Of a stretch of DNA of 64,000 bases, positions 41,111 to 49,573 are shown piece after piece. The position numbers were made by a program, and so were the translations under genes. The DNA comes from Rhodococcus ruber. GTDB taxonomy: Bacteria; Actinomycetota; Actinomycetes; Mycobacteriales; Mycobacteriaceae. Positions within the stretch are counted from its first letter, which is position 1, and each line of letters starts with the position of its first letter. The notes below the pieces were generated by a model. That model was not told the DNA's origin. It saw nothing but the letters and a program-made list of their open reading frames with translations, and ran no database searches. The DNA lies in NCBI RefSeq assembly GCF_027270735.1, contig NZ_JAPWIJ010000016.1, positions 20,419-84,418 on the forward strand, given 5' to 3'.

Positions 41111-43428
41111 CCCAGCCTGTACACCATCTCGTGATGGGCCCTCCGGAGCACGGAGTGATTCGCTGCGCACGCGAATTGGCCTCTGCAACAGCAAGTCCAG
41201 TGATCTCGAACTTCGATGATCCGCCCATCGACATTCCGATACACGTGCACTTCACCGACCGGCTGTTCGGCCGAACCGCGGGTGAGGCCGCAGACGCGTT
41301 CGTCTCCGCAGTGGAGCGGCACCGAGCCCCGATCACCGTCACATTGCACGACATCCCGCAGGCATCGGATGGAACCGCGTTCGAAGCGCGAACGACATGC
41401 TACCGGCGGGTGATGGATTGCGTGTCTGCAGTCGTCGTCTCCAGCGTGCACGAGCGCCTGCTGCTCGACGACATAGCGCACCGCCGAATCGACACTCGCG
41501 TCATTCCGCTGCCGATCCACAGTGCGACAGCAGAACCCGGGCCGCGCGACGCCATGCGCACCGTCGTCGGCGTACTGGGGTTCGTGTACCCGGGCAAGGG
41601 GCACGAGGAAGTACTGGAGGCCATGAGATCCCTCGACACTTCTGTCGACCTGCTGTCGATCGGATCCGCATCGCCGGGTCACGAGACCATGATCGACGAA
41701 CTCGCCTGTGCCGCTGCTCAGTTCGGCCGGTCGTTCGACTCCACCGGCTTCGTTCCCGACGCCGACCTCGACGAGCTCCTTCGGTCTATAGCGATACCCG
41801 TCGCGTTCCACCGCCACTTGTCGGCATCCGGTTCCATCAACTCCTGGATCGCGGCAGGCCGTCGTCCCCTGGTCCCCCGCGGTCGGTACGTGGAGGAGAT
41901 CGAGGCCAATTCTCCAGGGACGCTCTGGATCCACGAGAACTCCGTCGACGGCCTCGCAGCGGCCATGATCGAGGCTCTGGAAGATCCCGACAGGACCTGG
42001 CAGCAGACCGGCGTCGTTCCCTATCCGACACTCCACCAGGCAGCGGCGCTGTACTCCGCACTGTTTCGCGAACAGAACGCGCTGGAGGCGCAGGAGCTGC
42101 CCGATGGCCGCTGGGTGGTACCGGGCAATCGGTGGGACCTGGTGCCACCCGTCGACCGGAACCCGTCGGTGTCGGTGGCGATCCCGTACTTCGAGCAACA
42201 ACGCCGGTTGGAGTTGGTTCTGACCGCGCTGACCGCACAGACGTATCCGGCATCCCGCATTCAGGTGATCGTGGCCGACGACGGGTCCCGCGTACCGCCC
42301 GACGTCGACAGCTTTCGTTCGGCGCTCGATGTCACCGTCGTACGACAGTCCGACCTCGGGTTCCGTGCGGCAGCGGCTCGCAATCTCGGCGCGTCGGCCG
42401 CTCACGGCGAGATTCTGTGTTTTCTCGACGCGGATACCGTTCCCGAGCCCGGGTACATCGCGGAATCGACCCAGCTGCTCGCAGCTCTGCCCGACGCCCT
42501 CGCGGTGGGACGTCGACGCCACGCCGACATGGAGGGCTGGGCCTCGAAGGATGTAGCGGAGTGGTTCGGGGGGCGAGCGGCCGGACCGCCGGAGTTGACG
42601 GAACCGCTGTGGCTCCGAGACGGATACGCGCACTCGCGCGACTTGCTCGACGCCGATAGACGCTCGTACCGGTACATCATCAGCGCGGTCATGTCCTGCA
42701 CCCGCCAGCTCTTCTCGGAGATCGGCGGATTCGACGAGAGCATCGTCGGATACGGCGGAGAGGACTGGGATTTCGCGCACCGCGCCTACGACGCCGGAGC
42801 CGTCCTGGCACACCTGCCGCGCGCAGTCGCCTGGCACGACGGGCCGGAATGGGCCGAGCGGACGGGCGGAGACCGCGAACGTAAGAACATGGAGGCCATG
42901 ATGTTGGCCTCACGCATCACCGACCCGGCGGCGCGAACCCACGGTCTGCTCTACGCCGTGCCCGAGATCGTCGTGATCGTGGATTCCGCGGGACACACCT
43001 CGGCGTCGCTGCTGCGCACCGTCGGATCCGTTCTGCGCGAAAGAGATTGCGCGGTATGGATTCACGGCACCGACGCAGTCGAGTTGCGACGACCGTGGGG
43101 GGACGTCGATCCGCGGATCAACCAGGGGCAGCCGAGCGACACCGGCCGCAGCCACGCCGTTGTACACGTACGCGGCCCGGTGCTGTTCGGCGAGCACACT
43201 CTGCGCCGACTGCTCGCCACTGGGGCCGACCGGATGACAGTGGACGTCGGGGGTACGGGAGTCGTCGACATCGGCACTTCTCGGTCGAATGCACGCGCAA
43301 CGCGGTGGGCAGCGGCCTTGGGGCGCACACCGGAGGACGTGGCCGACGCGTTGTTCGGCCGCACGCACCGCACCGGTGTCGAATTCGGGTTGTCGATCGG
43401 CGAGCAGCAGCCGAACCTCGCCTGGTGA
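41107..43428 (+). CDS. Two-domain glycosyltransferase (GT4-like + GT2)
   Basis: A 773-residue protein joining two transferase domains. Residues 1 to about 340 are a GT-B (GT4-like) module with GFVYPGKGHEEVLEAM. Residues about 350-630 are a GT-A (GT2) module with SVAIPYFEQQRRLELVL, the DxD motif FLDADTVPEPGY and the C-terminal GYGGEDWDFAHRA. The last 130 residues form a further region of unknown role. The GT2 module resembles the separate GT2 protein of the opposite operon. The start is GTG, overlapping the WcbI stop. Confidence 0.83.
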   Translation: MTQPVHHLVMGPPEHGVIRCARELASATASPVISNFDDPPIDIPIHVHFTDRLFGRTAGEAADAFVSAVERHRAPITVTLHDIPQASDGTAFEARTTCYRRVMDCVSAVVVSSVHERLLLDDIAHRRIDTRVIPLPIHSATAEPGPRDAMRTVVGVLGFVYPGKGHEEVLEAMRSLDTSVDLLSIGSASPGHETMIDELACAAAQFGRSFDSTGFVPDADLDELLRSIAIPVAFHRHLSASGSINSWIAAGRRPLVPRGRYVEEIEANSPGTLWIHENSVDGLAAAMIEALEDPDRTWQQTGVVPYPTLHQAAALYSALFREQNALEAQELPDGRWVVPGNRWDLVPPVDRNPSVSVAIPYFEQQRRLELVLTALTAQTYPASRIQVIVADDGSRVPPDVDSFRSALDVTVVRQSDLGFRAAAARNLGASAAHGEILCFLDADTVPEPGYIAESTQLLAALPDALAVGRRRHADMEGWASKDVAEWFGGRAAGPPELTEPLWLRDGYAHSRDLLDADRRSYRYIISAVMSCTRQLFSEIGGFDESIVGYGGEDWDFAHRAYDAGAVLAHLPRAVAWHDGPEWAERTGGDRERKNMEAMMLASRITDPAARTHGLLYAVPEIVVIVDSAGHTSASLLRTVGSVLRERDCAVWIHGTDAVELRRPWGDVDPRINQGQPSDTGRSHAVVHVRGPVLFGEHTLRRLLATGADRMTVDVGGTGVVDIGTSRSNARATRWAAALGRTPEDVADALFGRTHRTGVEFGLSIGEQQPNLAW

Positions 43429-43525
43429 CGGGTAATACCGTGTCGGAGCCGAGTGAACGATTCAGTGAAGGTCGATGGAAGATACGAGTCGAGGCTCGTC
43501 GGGACGAAGTGAAGAGCAAGGTCGG

Positions 43526-43762
43526 ATGAAGATGAACAGAACGCTGTATTCGATGATCTGCATGATGGCGATCATCGCCTTCGTTGCATTGCTTTGGGGC
43601 ACAGTCGGTTACGTCTATGCCGACACCCACCCGTTGCGCCGCGCGGCGTTTGTCGGTGGCGGAGTGCTGATCTCGGGATGGCTGATCGTGCTCGTCGCCG
43701 CGGGCGTCAAGATCTCTCGGCTGAAGGCCCGCAGACGAGAGAGCAACTCCGACACGGATTGA
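43526..43762 (+). CDS. Small membrane protein, 78 aa
   Basis: A 78-residue protein with two hydrophobic segments (about residues 8-30 and 38-60) and a basic, Arg-rich C-terminus, so probably a hairpin with both ends in the cytoplasm. There is no family I recognise. Two ATGs are in frame (43526 and 43532); the first, with AAGG upstream, is used. It lies between the glycosyltransferase and the CDP-alcohol transferase in the same direction. Confidence 0.6.
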   Translation: MKMNRTLYSMICMMAIIAFVALLWGTVGYVYADTHPLRRAAFVGGGVLISGWLIVLVAAGVKISRLKARRRESNSDTD

Positions 43763-43863
43763 GAACGCCGGCGACGGGTACTCCGGATGGAAGTCTCGAC
43801 GTACACCCTCCAGTTCGGATGCTCGTCGGGTCTCTCGTATCGGGTGCCGAGCAAGGATCGTCG

Positions 43864-44577
43864 ATGGTCAGTCAGCGCAGTGTGTCCAGTCAGCGGGATT
43901 CCCCGGTTCGTCCGGCAACCCGCGACGAGTACCTGTCGACGTGGTCGACGCTGCACAACGGCATCGATCCGTCGTCGTCGGTGTTGGTCAAATGGTGGCT
44001 CCGAGTGGTCTACACGCTGAGCGCCCCGCTGGTTCGCGCATCCGTGTCCGCCCATGCCGTCACATTCACTGCCGTCGTCGTGGCCGGCGCGGCGGTGGCA
44101 CTGTCTCGGCCCGGCACCTCGGCCCCCCTGCTCGCCGCAGTGCTCATCGCTCTCTCGGGCCTGCTCGACAGCATCGACGGCGGCGTCGCGATGATCGGCC
44201 GAACCCAATCACAGTGGGGCTATCTGCTCGACACGGTCGCAGATCGCTGCAGCGATCTGCTCCTGCTTGCGAGCGGCTTCGCGTTGGGAGCCCCGATGCC
44301 GCTCGTCGTCGCGGTCGGGGTGACGACACTCCTGCACGAGATGGCCCGAGCCCGGGCCGTCGGTGCCGGTATACCCGACGTCGGATTTCTGACGGTATGG
44401 GAGCGGCCTTCCCGAGTGATCGCTGCCGCGGTCACTGCCACCGTTGCCGGCGCCGCTCCGGCGAGTGCCGGTACATCGGCGACAATCGGTATTTCCGTGA
44501 CATGTGCGTTGGCTGTTCTCGGCTTCACTCAGTTGATGTTCGGGCTGCATCGCCGGGCTGATCGAACTCCGCGGTGA
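43864..44577 (+). CDS. CDP-alcohol phosphatidyltransferase family protein
   Basis: A 237-residue membrane enzyme of the CDP-alcohol phosphotransferase family, which joins an alcohol to a phosphatidyl or similar group from a CDP donor. About six hydrophobic segments are seen. The signature is DSIDGGVAMIGRTQSQWGYLLDTVAD: the Asp-Gly, G-x3-D-x3-D parts are intact, but the usual Arg after Ala is Met. Its product could be a lipid for the glycan cluster upstream. The gene overlaps the convergent yihY-like gene by 53 bases. Confidence 0.8.
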   Translation: MVSQRSVSSQRDSPVRPATRDEYLSTWSTLHNGIDPSSSVLVKWWLRVVYTLSAPLVRASVSAHAVTFTAVVVAGAAVALSRPGTSAPLLAAVLIALSGLLDSIDGGVAMIGRTQSQWGYLLDTVADRCSDLLLLASGFALGAPMPLVVAVGVTTLLHEMARARAVGAGIPDVGFLTVWERPSRVIAAAVTATVAGAAPASAGTSATIGISVTCALAVLGFTQLMFGLHRRADRTPR

Positions 44578-45361
44578 CCAGCCAGCCTGCGAGCGCCAAT
44601 ATGTGGAACACGAACATCCACAGCATGATTGCCACGCCCCCGCCGATCGCGGTGAGGCCGCCGAACGGCGCGCCGAGATCCACTGGAATCGCCAGGAACA
44701 GAATGAAGCCGTGCACGAATCCGGTGACGATGGACGAGGTGACCAGCGATCCCACGGTCAACGCCCGCCAACCCACCGCCCGTGGAGCAATCACTCGGTA
44801 GGTCCACGCAAGGGGTACCGACAGAATCAGCCACAGACAGTTGAAACCGAGGAACACGCGCAGCGTCATCGCGCCGATCCCGCCGTCGCCGGTCGTTGCC
44901 TCGAGCAGCCGCGCCACGCTCAGTACACCAGCCAGCAGCACCGGGGCCGCGGCGAAGAACGGCATCATCGCCAGTCGGCCGCGCCAGCCGGTGAACGATT
45001 CCCGAGTCGGAGCGAACCGCACTATCGCCCGGCGCAGGCCTTCCCCGTAGAACGTCGCGGGAAAGATCGAGATCAGGACCCCGAGTGGACCGAGTTCGAT
45101 TCCGGCGGTGGCCAATCCGTCCACCGCCGCCCGGGCACCGAGCGCGTCGGGCAGCAGTGCAGACACCGCATCGAAGCCGGATCGTACCCACTCCGCCGAT
45201 ACCAGCAGAGAAGTGGCGCGAATGGCGAGCAGTAGCAGCGGCACGACGGCGATGACGGCGTAGAACGTCAGTCCGCCTGCGATCAGCGTGGTGTCCTCGC
45301 GGGCGAAGCCTGCTCTGATGGCGCCGAGGCTTCGACTTGCCCGCGTGCGAATTGTCGTCAC
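44525..45361 (-). CDS. YihY/BrkB-family inner membrane protein
   Basis: A 278-residue membrane protein with six predicted helices, of the family once named as ribonuclease BN and now known only as YihY/UPF0761 or BrkB. LIAGGLTFYAVIAVVPLLLL and the PLGVLISIFPATFYGEGLRRA region are characteristic. Function is unknown. The start is GTG at 45359-45361. It is convergent with and overlaps the CDP-alcohol transferase gene by 53 bases. Confidence 0.82.
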   Translation of the reverse strand: MTTIRTRASRSLGAIRAGFAREDTTLIAGGLTFYAVIAVVPLLLLAIRATSLLVSAEWVRSGFDAVSALLPDALGARAAVDGLATAGIELGPLGVLISIFPATFYGEGLRRAIVRFAPTRESFTGWRGRLAMMPFFAAAPVLLAGVLSVARLLEATTGDGGIGAMTLRVFLGFNCLWLILSVPLAWTYRVIAPRAVGWRALTVGSLVTSSIVTGFVHGFILFLAIPVDLGAPFGGLTAIGGGVAIMLWMFVFHILALAGWLVTAEFDQPGDAARTSTE

Positions 45362-45395
45362 GGCTGGAAATGTGCCACAGAATGCCGACGTGGCG

Positions 45396-45788
45396 TCATT
45401 CGAGGACTACGTCCACTCCGTCGATCACCTTGAGAAACGGGCAGATCGACGTCGCCTGCGCGAGGATTGCCTCTGGATTCTCCGTGCCCGGCAGTGACAC
45501 GGCCAGGGAGAATTTCGCGTCGTACCCGGATGCGTCGGAGTCGGTGAGAACGACAGTGCCCTTGACGGCCAGGTCATCGACACTGCCGCCCACTGTTCCG
45601 AGGGCGATGCGCAACGATTCGACCAGGCAACTCGACAGGGCCGCGGCCATGAGTTGCTCGGGGTTGGTGCGTTCTCCGGGGCCACCGAGTTGTTGGGGTT
45701 CGCGCACACCGAGAGACAGGACGCCGTCATCGGATGTGACGCCGGTCGCGGTGGCGGAAACGGTTGCTGTGTAGAGCTCGGTGTTCAT
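45396..45788 (-). CDS. OsmC/Ohr-family hydroperoxide-resistance protein
   Basis: A 130-residue thiol peroxidase that reduces organic hydroperoxides. The two redox cysteines are visible: the peroxidatic one in RTNPEQLMAAALSSCLVESL and the resolving one in ATSICPFLKV. Length and the N-terminal Tyr-Thr-Ala-Thr strand fit Ohr rather than the longer OsmC. No OhrR regulator is adjacent. It lies 34 bases upstream of the YihY gene on the same strand. Confidence 0.87.
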   Translation of the reverse strand: MNTELYTATVSATATGVTSDDGVLSLGVREPQQLGGPGERTNPEQLMAAALSSCLVESLRIALGTVGGSVDDLAVKGTVVLTDSDASGYDAKFSLAVSLPGTENPEAILAQATSICPFLKVIDGVDVVLE

Positions 45789-45891
45789 CGGTCATGGATG
45801 TCCACTCGGTACGCGATCGAAACCGGCGTACGCCACGATCACCCCGCACATCCGTCGGGCACGTGTCCCTGTTCACACATCCGCGACTCCT

Positions 45892-45917
45892 GTTTGACCG
45901 AACCTACCGACGGGTAA
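45892..45917 (+). promoter_or_regulatory. SigF-type stress promoter
   Basis: GTTT at 45892-45895 and GGGTAA at 45912-45917 are separated by 16 bases, the spacing and sequence of general-stress SigF/SigB-type promoters in mycobacteria and relatives. It lies 81 bases before the ferritin-like gene, pointing toward it. This is the clearest promoter match in the window. Confidence 0.7.
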
Positions 45918-45998
45918 TGACCGGACAGGGCCGAGCATCACGCTGCGACCCGCAGGCATCGGCCACAGGAAATCGATCCCAACCGAAAGGGGAGCACC

Positions 45999-46952
45999 AT
46001 GAGCACATCCACTCTGATCGCCCAGTTGCGCGTCGCGCTGCAGCTGACGAACACGGAAATCCAGATCGCGGAAACTCGCGTCGTTCAGGCGCGCACCGAG
46101 GCGGTTCGTCGAGAACTGACCCAGAATGCCGCGAACGGCCGTGATCGTGCCGCAGCCATCGAGGAAGCCCTTCGCGGTCTCGGCGGCCTGCCCGATCTCG
46201 TATCGCCGTTCCTCGGACGTACGCTCGCTGCCGTCAAAGCCGTCGCCGAACAGGCTCAACCATTCGACGAAGCCCTGTTGGGCGATCTCGCGCTCGAGCA
46301 GCAGCTGCTGGGACGAGCAAAGTACATCAAGGCACTGGCAACGGCCGCGAACGAGCCGTCCGTGGTTGCACTGGCCACCAGGCTGGCCACCGCTCACACC
46401 GCCACGGTCGAATGGCTCGAGACGGTACTTGCCGAAGACGCTCTCGGCGGACCCGCAGCATTGCGCCGCACCCCGTTCCAGGCCGCTGCAGGTACCGCGG
46501 TCAAGATCGTCAACGCACCGGCAACGTGGTCGGCACGAGGCCTCGACCGCGCACTGGATGCAGCTCGCGCCACCCCGGACCGCCTCAGCGCTCTGCTGGG
46601 CCGCGGTGCACATGCCGGTGACGTCGCAGTCAAGACCCTGACCGCGAGTCGCGATGCAGCGCTCGAAGCTGCCGAGGACGTCACCCGCAGCGAAGGTGTC
46701 GACGCGGTCGCCGACGCGATCCACACTGCTCGCTCGGCCAGCGGAACCCTCGACGCCGACGAGCTACCGATCGCGGACTACGACGAACTCAACGTCTCGG
46801 ACGCCGTCGCCGCCATCAAGGACCTCAGCAACCCGACCGACGTTCGCACCGTCGTGACGTACGAAGAGGCACACAAGAACCGCCACGGAGTCGTGTCCGC
46901 AGGACAGACGCGCGTGGCAGCAATCGCCAAGGACGTCATTTCTGTCGACTGA
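45999..46952 (+). CDS. Ferritin-like helical stress protein with C-terminal DUF8129-type segment
   Basis: A 317-residue, almost wholly helical protein. Residues 1 to about 165 look like a four-helix ferritin-like bundle, but clear metal-binding E-x2-H pairs are not evident. The middle is an Ala-rich amphipathic stretch. Residues about 262-315 (LNVSDAVAAIKDL...YEEAHKNRHGVVSAGQTRVAAIAKDV) match the short repeat-like DUF8129 segment found at the end of several actinobacterial stress proteins. The SigF-type promoter upstream supports a general-stress role. Exact function unknown. Confidence 0.7.
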   Translation: MSTSTLIAQLRVALQLTNTEIQIAETRVVQARTEAVRRELTQNAANGRDRAAAIEEALRGLGGLPDLVSPFLGRTLAAVKAVAEQAQPFDEALLGDLALEQQLLGRAKYIKALATAANEPSVVALATRLATAHTATVEWLETVLAEDALGGPAALRRTPFQAAAGTAVKIVNAPATWSARGLDRALDAARATPDRLSALLGRGAHAGDVAVKTLTASRDAALEAAEDVTRSEGVDAVADAIHTARSASGTLDADELPIADYDELNVSDAVAAIKDLSNPTDVRTVVTYEEAHKNRHGVVSAGQTRVAAIAKDVISVD

Positions 46953-46960
46953 TCCTTCTG

Positions 46961-47008
46961 CGAATACCGATGCGGCCCGTGATTTTCCGGGCCGCATCGC
47001 TGTATTCG
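46961..47008. terminator. Bidirectional terminator, long hairpin
   Basis: CGAATAC then CGATGCGGCCCG (46961-46979) pairs with CGGGCCGCATCG (46988-46999) and GTATTCG (47002-47008), about 19 paired bases with a 2-base bulge and an 8-base loop. It lies between converging genes. Confidence 0.85.
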
Positions 47009-47013
47009 AAGCC

Positions 47014-48195
47014 CTACGGCTTCAGCAGAACCTTGATGGCACCGTCCTGCTTCTTCTGAAAGATCTCGTACGCGTGCGGGGCCTCGTCGAGCGACAACTC
47101 GTGCGTTGCGAACGAATCGACGCCGAGCGGGTCGTCGTCACCGAGCAACGGCATGATGTCGTCGACCCACCTCTTGATGTTCGCCTGCCCCATACGAAGT
47201 TGAATCTGCTTGTCGAACATCGTCATCAGCGGTAGTGGATCGGCCATGCCGCCGTATACGCCGATGATCGAAACGGTTCCTCCGCGGCGAACGATGTCGA
47301 TGGCCGAGTACAACGCACCGAGGCGATCCACGCCGGCTTTCTGCATCATCGGAGCTGCAACGGCGTCCGGGAGCATCCCGACGATCTGCTGCGCCAACTT
47401 GCCGACCGGTGATCCGTGCGCTTCCATGCCCACCGCATCGATGACGGAGTCGGTTCCCCTGCCGTCGGTCATGTCCCGGATCACGTCGCCGACGCCGCCG
47501 CTGTGCTCGGCGAGGTTCACCGTTTCGATCCCTCGCGCAGCCGCGCGAGCAAGCCGTTCGGGAACGAGGTCGACCGCGATGACTCGGGCACCCTTGTGCT
47601 GCGCGATGCGAGCGGCCATGTCTCCGATGGGCCCGAGACCGAGCACCGTCACCGATCCTCCCTCGGGGATCGCGGCGTATTCGACGGACTGCCACGCGGT
47701 GGGCAACACGTCCGACAAGTACACGAATCGTGAGTCCGGCGGTCCCTCGGGAACTTTGATGTGCGTGAACTGCGCCTGCGGGACACGAAGATACTCGGCC
47801 TGTCCGCCGGGCACCTGCCCGTAGAGCTTGGAGAAGCCGAACAATGCTGCGCCCATTCCCTGCTCACGAACCTGTGTGGTCTCGCACTGGGTGTACAGGC
47901 TCGAATTGCACATGTAGCAGTGTCCGCAGGAGATCTGGAACGGGATGACGACGCGGTCACCGACGGCGAGATCACCGGTGTGCGAACCGACCTCCTCGAC
48001 GATGCCCATGGGCTCGTGGCCCAGAATGTCGCCCTCGTCCATGAAGGCACCGAGAGTTTCGTACAGATGCAGATCCGAGCCGCAGATGTTGGTGGTCGTG
48101 ATCTTGACGATCGCGTCCGTCGGCTGCTCTATTCGCGGATCGGGAACCGTGTCCACGCTGACTTTTCTCTTGCCCTGCCAGGTGACTGCGCGCAT
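47014..48195 (-). CDS. Zinc-dependent alcohol dehydrogenase
   Basis: A 393-residue medium-chain dehydrogenase. The catalytic-zinc region is TTNICGSDLHLYE with the GHEPMG His-Glu pair, and the structural-zinc Cys cluster is in CGHCYMCNSSLYTQC. The Rossmann motif is VTVLGLGPIGDMAAR. Length and the insertion between the halves fit the formaldehyde-dismutase/glutathione-independent formaldehyde dehydrogenase-like branch. Substrate is unknown; an aldehyde detoxification role is plausible. It is monocistronic and divergent from the haem-oxygenase-like gene. Confidence 0.87.
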   Translation of the reverse strand: MRAVTWQGKRKVSVDTVPDPRIEQPTDAIVKITTTNICGSDLHLYETLGAFMDEGDILGHEPMGIVEEVGSHTGDLAVGDRVVIPFQISCGHCYMCNSSLYTQCETTQVREQGMGAALFGFSKLYGQVPGGQAEYLRVPQAQFTHIKVPEGPPDSRFVYLSDVLPTAWQSVEYAAIPEGGSVTVLGLGPIGDMAARIAQHKGARVIAVDLVPERLARAAARGIETVNLAEHSGGVGDVIRDMTDGRGTDSVIDAVGMEAHGSPVGKLAQQIVGMLPDAVAAPMMQKAGVDRLGALYSAIDIVRRGGTVSIIGVYGGMADPLPLMTMFDKQIQLRMGQANIKRWVDDIMPLLGDDDPLGVDSFATHELSLDEAPHAYEIFQKKQDGAIKVLLKP

Positions 48196-48320
48196 GAGGT
48201 CCTTCCGGTGGATTCGACGCCGAACTTCGATGTCGTGCACAACGCATTGCCGGTTGTGACGGCTCACAAACACTTGCGCGGACAGCGATTGGTACCGCCA
48301 CGCGATGGGTAGCCTCAGGC

Positions 48321-49328
48321 ATGACCGAGCTTCTATCCGCCCGCCCGACCGCCGCACGTTCCCCCGTCCTGCCGCTGCCGTGCGGGCCGATTTCGGAAGC
48401 CGTCGTGCGGTGCCTGACCACAGGTGAGCCGGGTAATACCTCGATTCTGCCGACGCTGACGGACGTGGATTCCACGTCACGAGACGTACAACTCACGTTG
48501 CTGATCTGCTACGAATTGCACTATCGCGGCTTCGACGGTGTCGCCGACGCATGGGAGTGGGACCCCGATCTCCTTCGCCTGCGAGCCACGCTCGAATCCG
48601 CTTTCCTCGAGTACGTTCGGGCTCACGTCGAACCCGGGCACGATGCGGCCGCGGAGATGGACTCCCTCTCCGTCGAGGCGACCTCGGGAACCGGCCCGTC
48701 GTGGTTTCTGCGCGACGAGGGCTCGTGGGAGCAGATGCGCGAGTATTTCGTGCATCGGTCGATCTACCATCTCAAGGAAGCCGATCCGCACGCCTGGGCC
48801 ATCCCCCGATTGACCGGCCAAGCCAAAGCTTCTTACGTGGCAGTCGAATTCGACGAGTACGGCGGCGGGAAAGGGGATCGCGTCCACCAGAAACTGTGGG
48901 CCGACTCCATGGTGGCCGCCGAGCTCGATGCGTCGTACCTCGGATACGTCGACCGTGTTCCCGCTCAGACTCTGGCGTGGGTGAACCTGATGTCGCTCTT
49001 CGGTCTGCACCGGCGACTGCGTGGTGCCACGGTCGGACACCTCGCCGCCACCGAGATCACGTCGTCGCCGGGCTCGCAGCGGTACGTACACGGCCTGAAG
49101 AGGTTGAAGGCGCCCCGAGCATGCATTGCGTTCTACGCAGAGCACGTCGAGGCGGATGCGGTGCACGAGCAGGTACTCCGGCACGATGTCGTCGGCAACC
49201 TACTCCGCGACGAGCCCGAACTCGAGGCCGACGTGGTATTCGGAATGCGCGCACTGGATTTCGTGGAGAACGAGCTCGCGGATCACGTGATGTCGCGCTG
49301 GTCGGCGGGTCGGTCCTCGCTCGACTGA
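48321..49328 (+). CDS. Haem-oxygenase-like iron-containing redox enzyme
   Basis: A 335-residue protein of the haem-oxygenase-like diiron oxidase/iron-containing redox enzyme group. Candidate iron ligands are Glu and His in CYELHYRGF, Glu and Asp in VEFDEYGGG, and His-Glu-His in YAEHVEADAVHEQ, the classical three-part pattern. Members with known roles make N-oxygenated or alkene products, but this actinobacterial type has none. Its 3' end overlaps the convergent CDGSH gene by 46 bases; a methyltransferase follows. The first 25 residues look unstructured and a later start is possible. Confidence 0.75.
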   Translation: MTELLSARPTAARSPVLPLPCGPISEAVVRCLTTGEPGNTSILPTLTDVDSTSRDVQLTLLICYELHYRGFDGVADAWEWDPDLLRLRATLESAFLEYVRAHVEPGHDAAAEMDSLSVEATSGTGPSWFLRDEGSWEQMREYFVHRSIYHLKEADPHAWAIPRLTGQAKASYVAVEFDEYGGGKGDRVHQKLWADSMVAAELDASYLGYVDRVPAQTLAWVNLMSLFGLHRRLRGATVGHLAATEITSSPGSQRYVHGLKRLKAPRACIAFYAEHVEADAVHEQVLRHDVVGNLLRDEPELEADVVFGMRALDFVENELADHVMSRWSAGRSSLD

Positions 49329-49573
49329 GCCTGCCGCTTCTTGGCGCGATGACTGGTGTCGCACAACGGATAGTTCTTGCTCCGTCGGCACGTGCACACC
49401 GCCACCGCAAATCGGTCGGAACACACTCGAGTGCCGTCGTCCAACTCGATCTCGACAGGGCCGTCTATGACAATCGGCCCACCCTTGACGATGCGGACGG
49501 TAGTGCGTTTCGTTGTGGACGCCGCGGGACCATCGTTGTCGCCGACGGGACTGCCCTCATCGTCGGTCGGCAC
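49283..49573 (-). CDS. CDGSH iron-sulfur protein
   Basis: A 96-residue protein holding a single 2Fe-2S cluster by three Cys and one His. The motif CTCRRSKNYPLCDTSH fits C-x-C-x2-S-x3-P-x-C-D-x-S-H, with Thr in place of the usual Gly. The N-terminal part folds as the beta cage. It likely shuttles electrons or clusters. It overlaps the methyltransferase gene before it by 17 bases and the convergent haem-oxygenase-like gene by 46, so the three are tightly packed and probably act together. Confidence 0.85.
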   Translation of the reverse strand: MPTDDEGSPVGDNDGPAASTTKRTTVRIVKGGPIVIDGPVEIELDDGTRVCSDRFAVAVCTCRRSKNYPLCDTSHRAKKRQAQSSEDRPADQRDIT

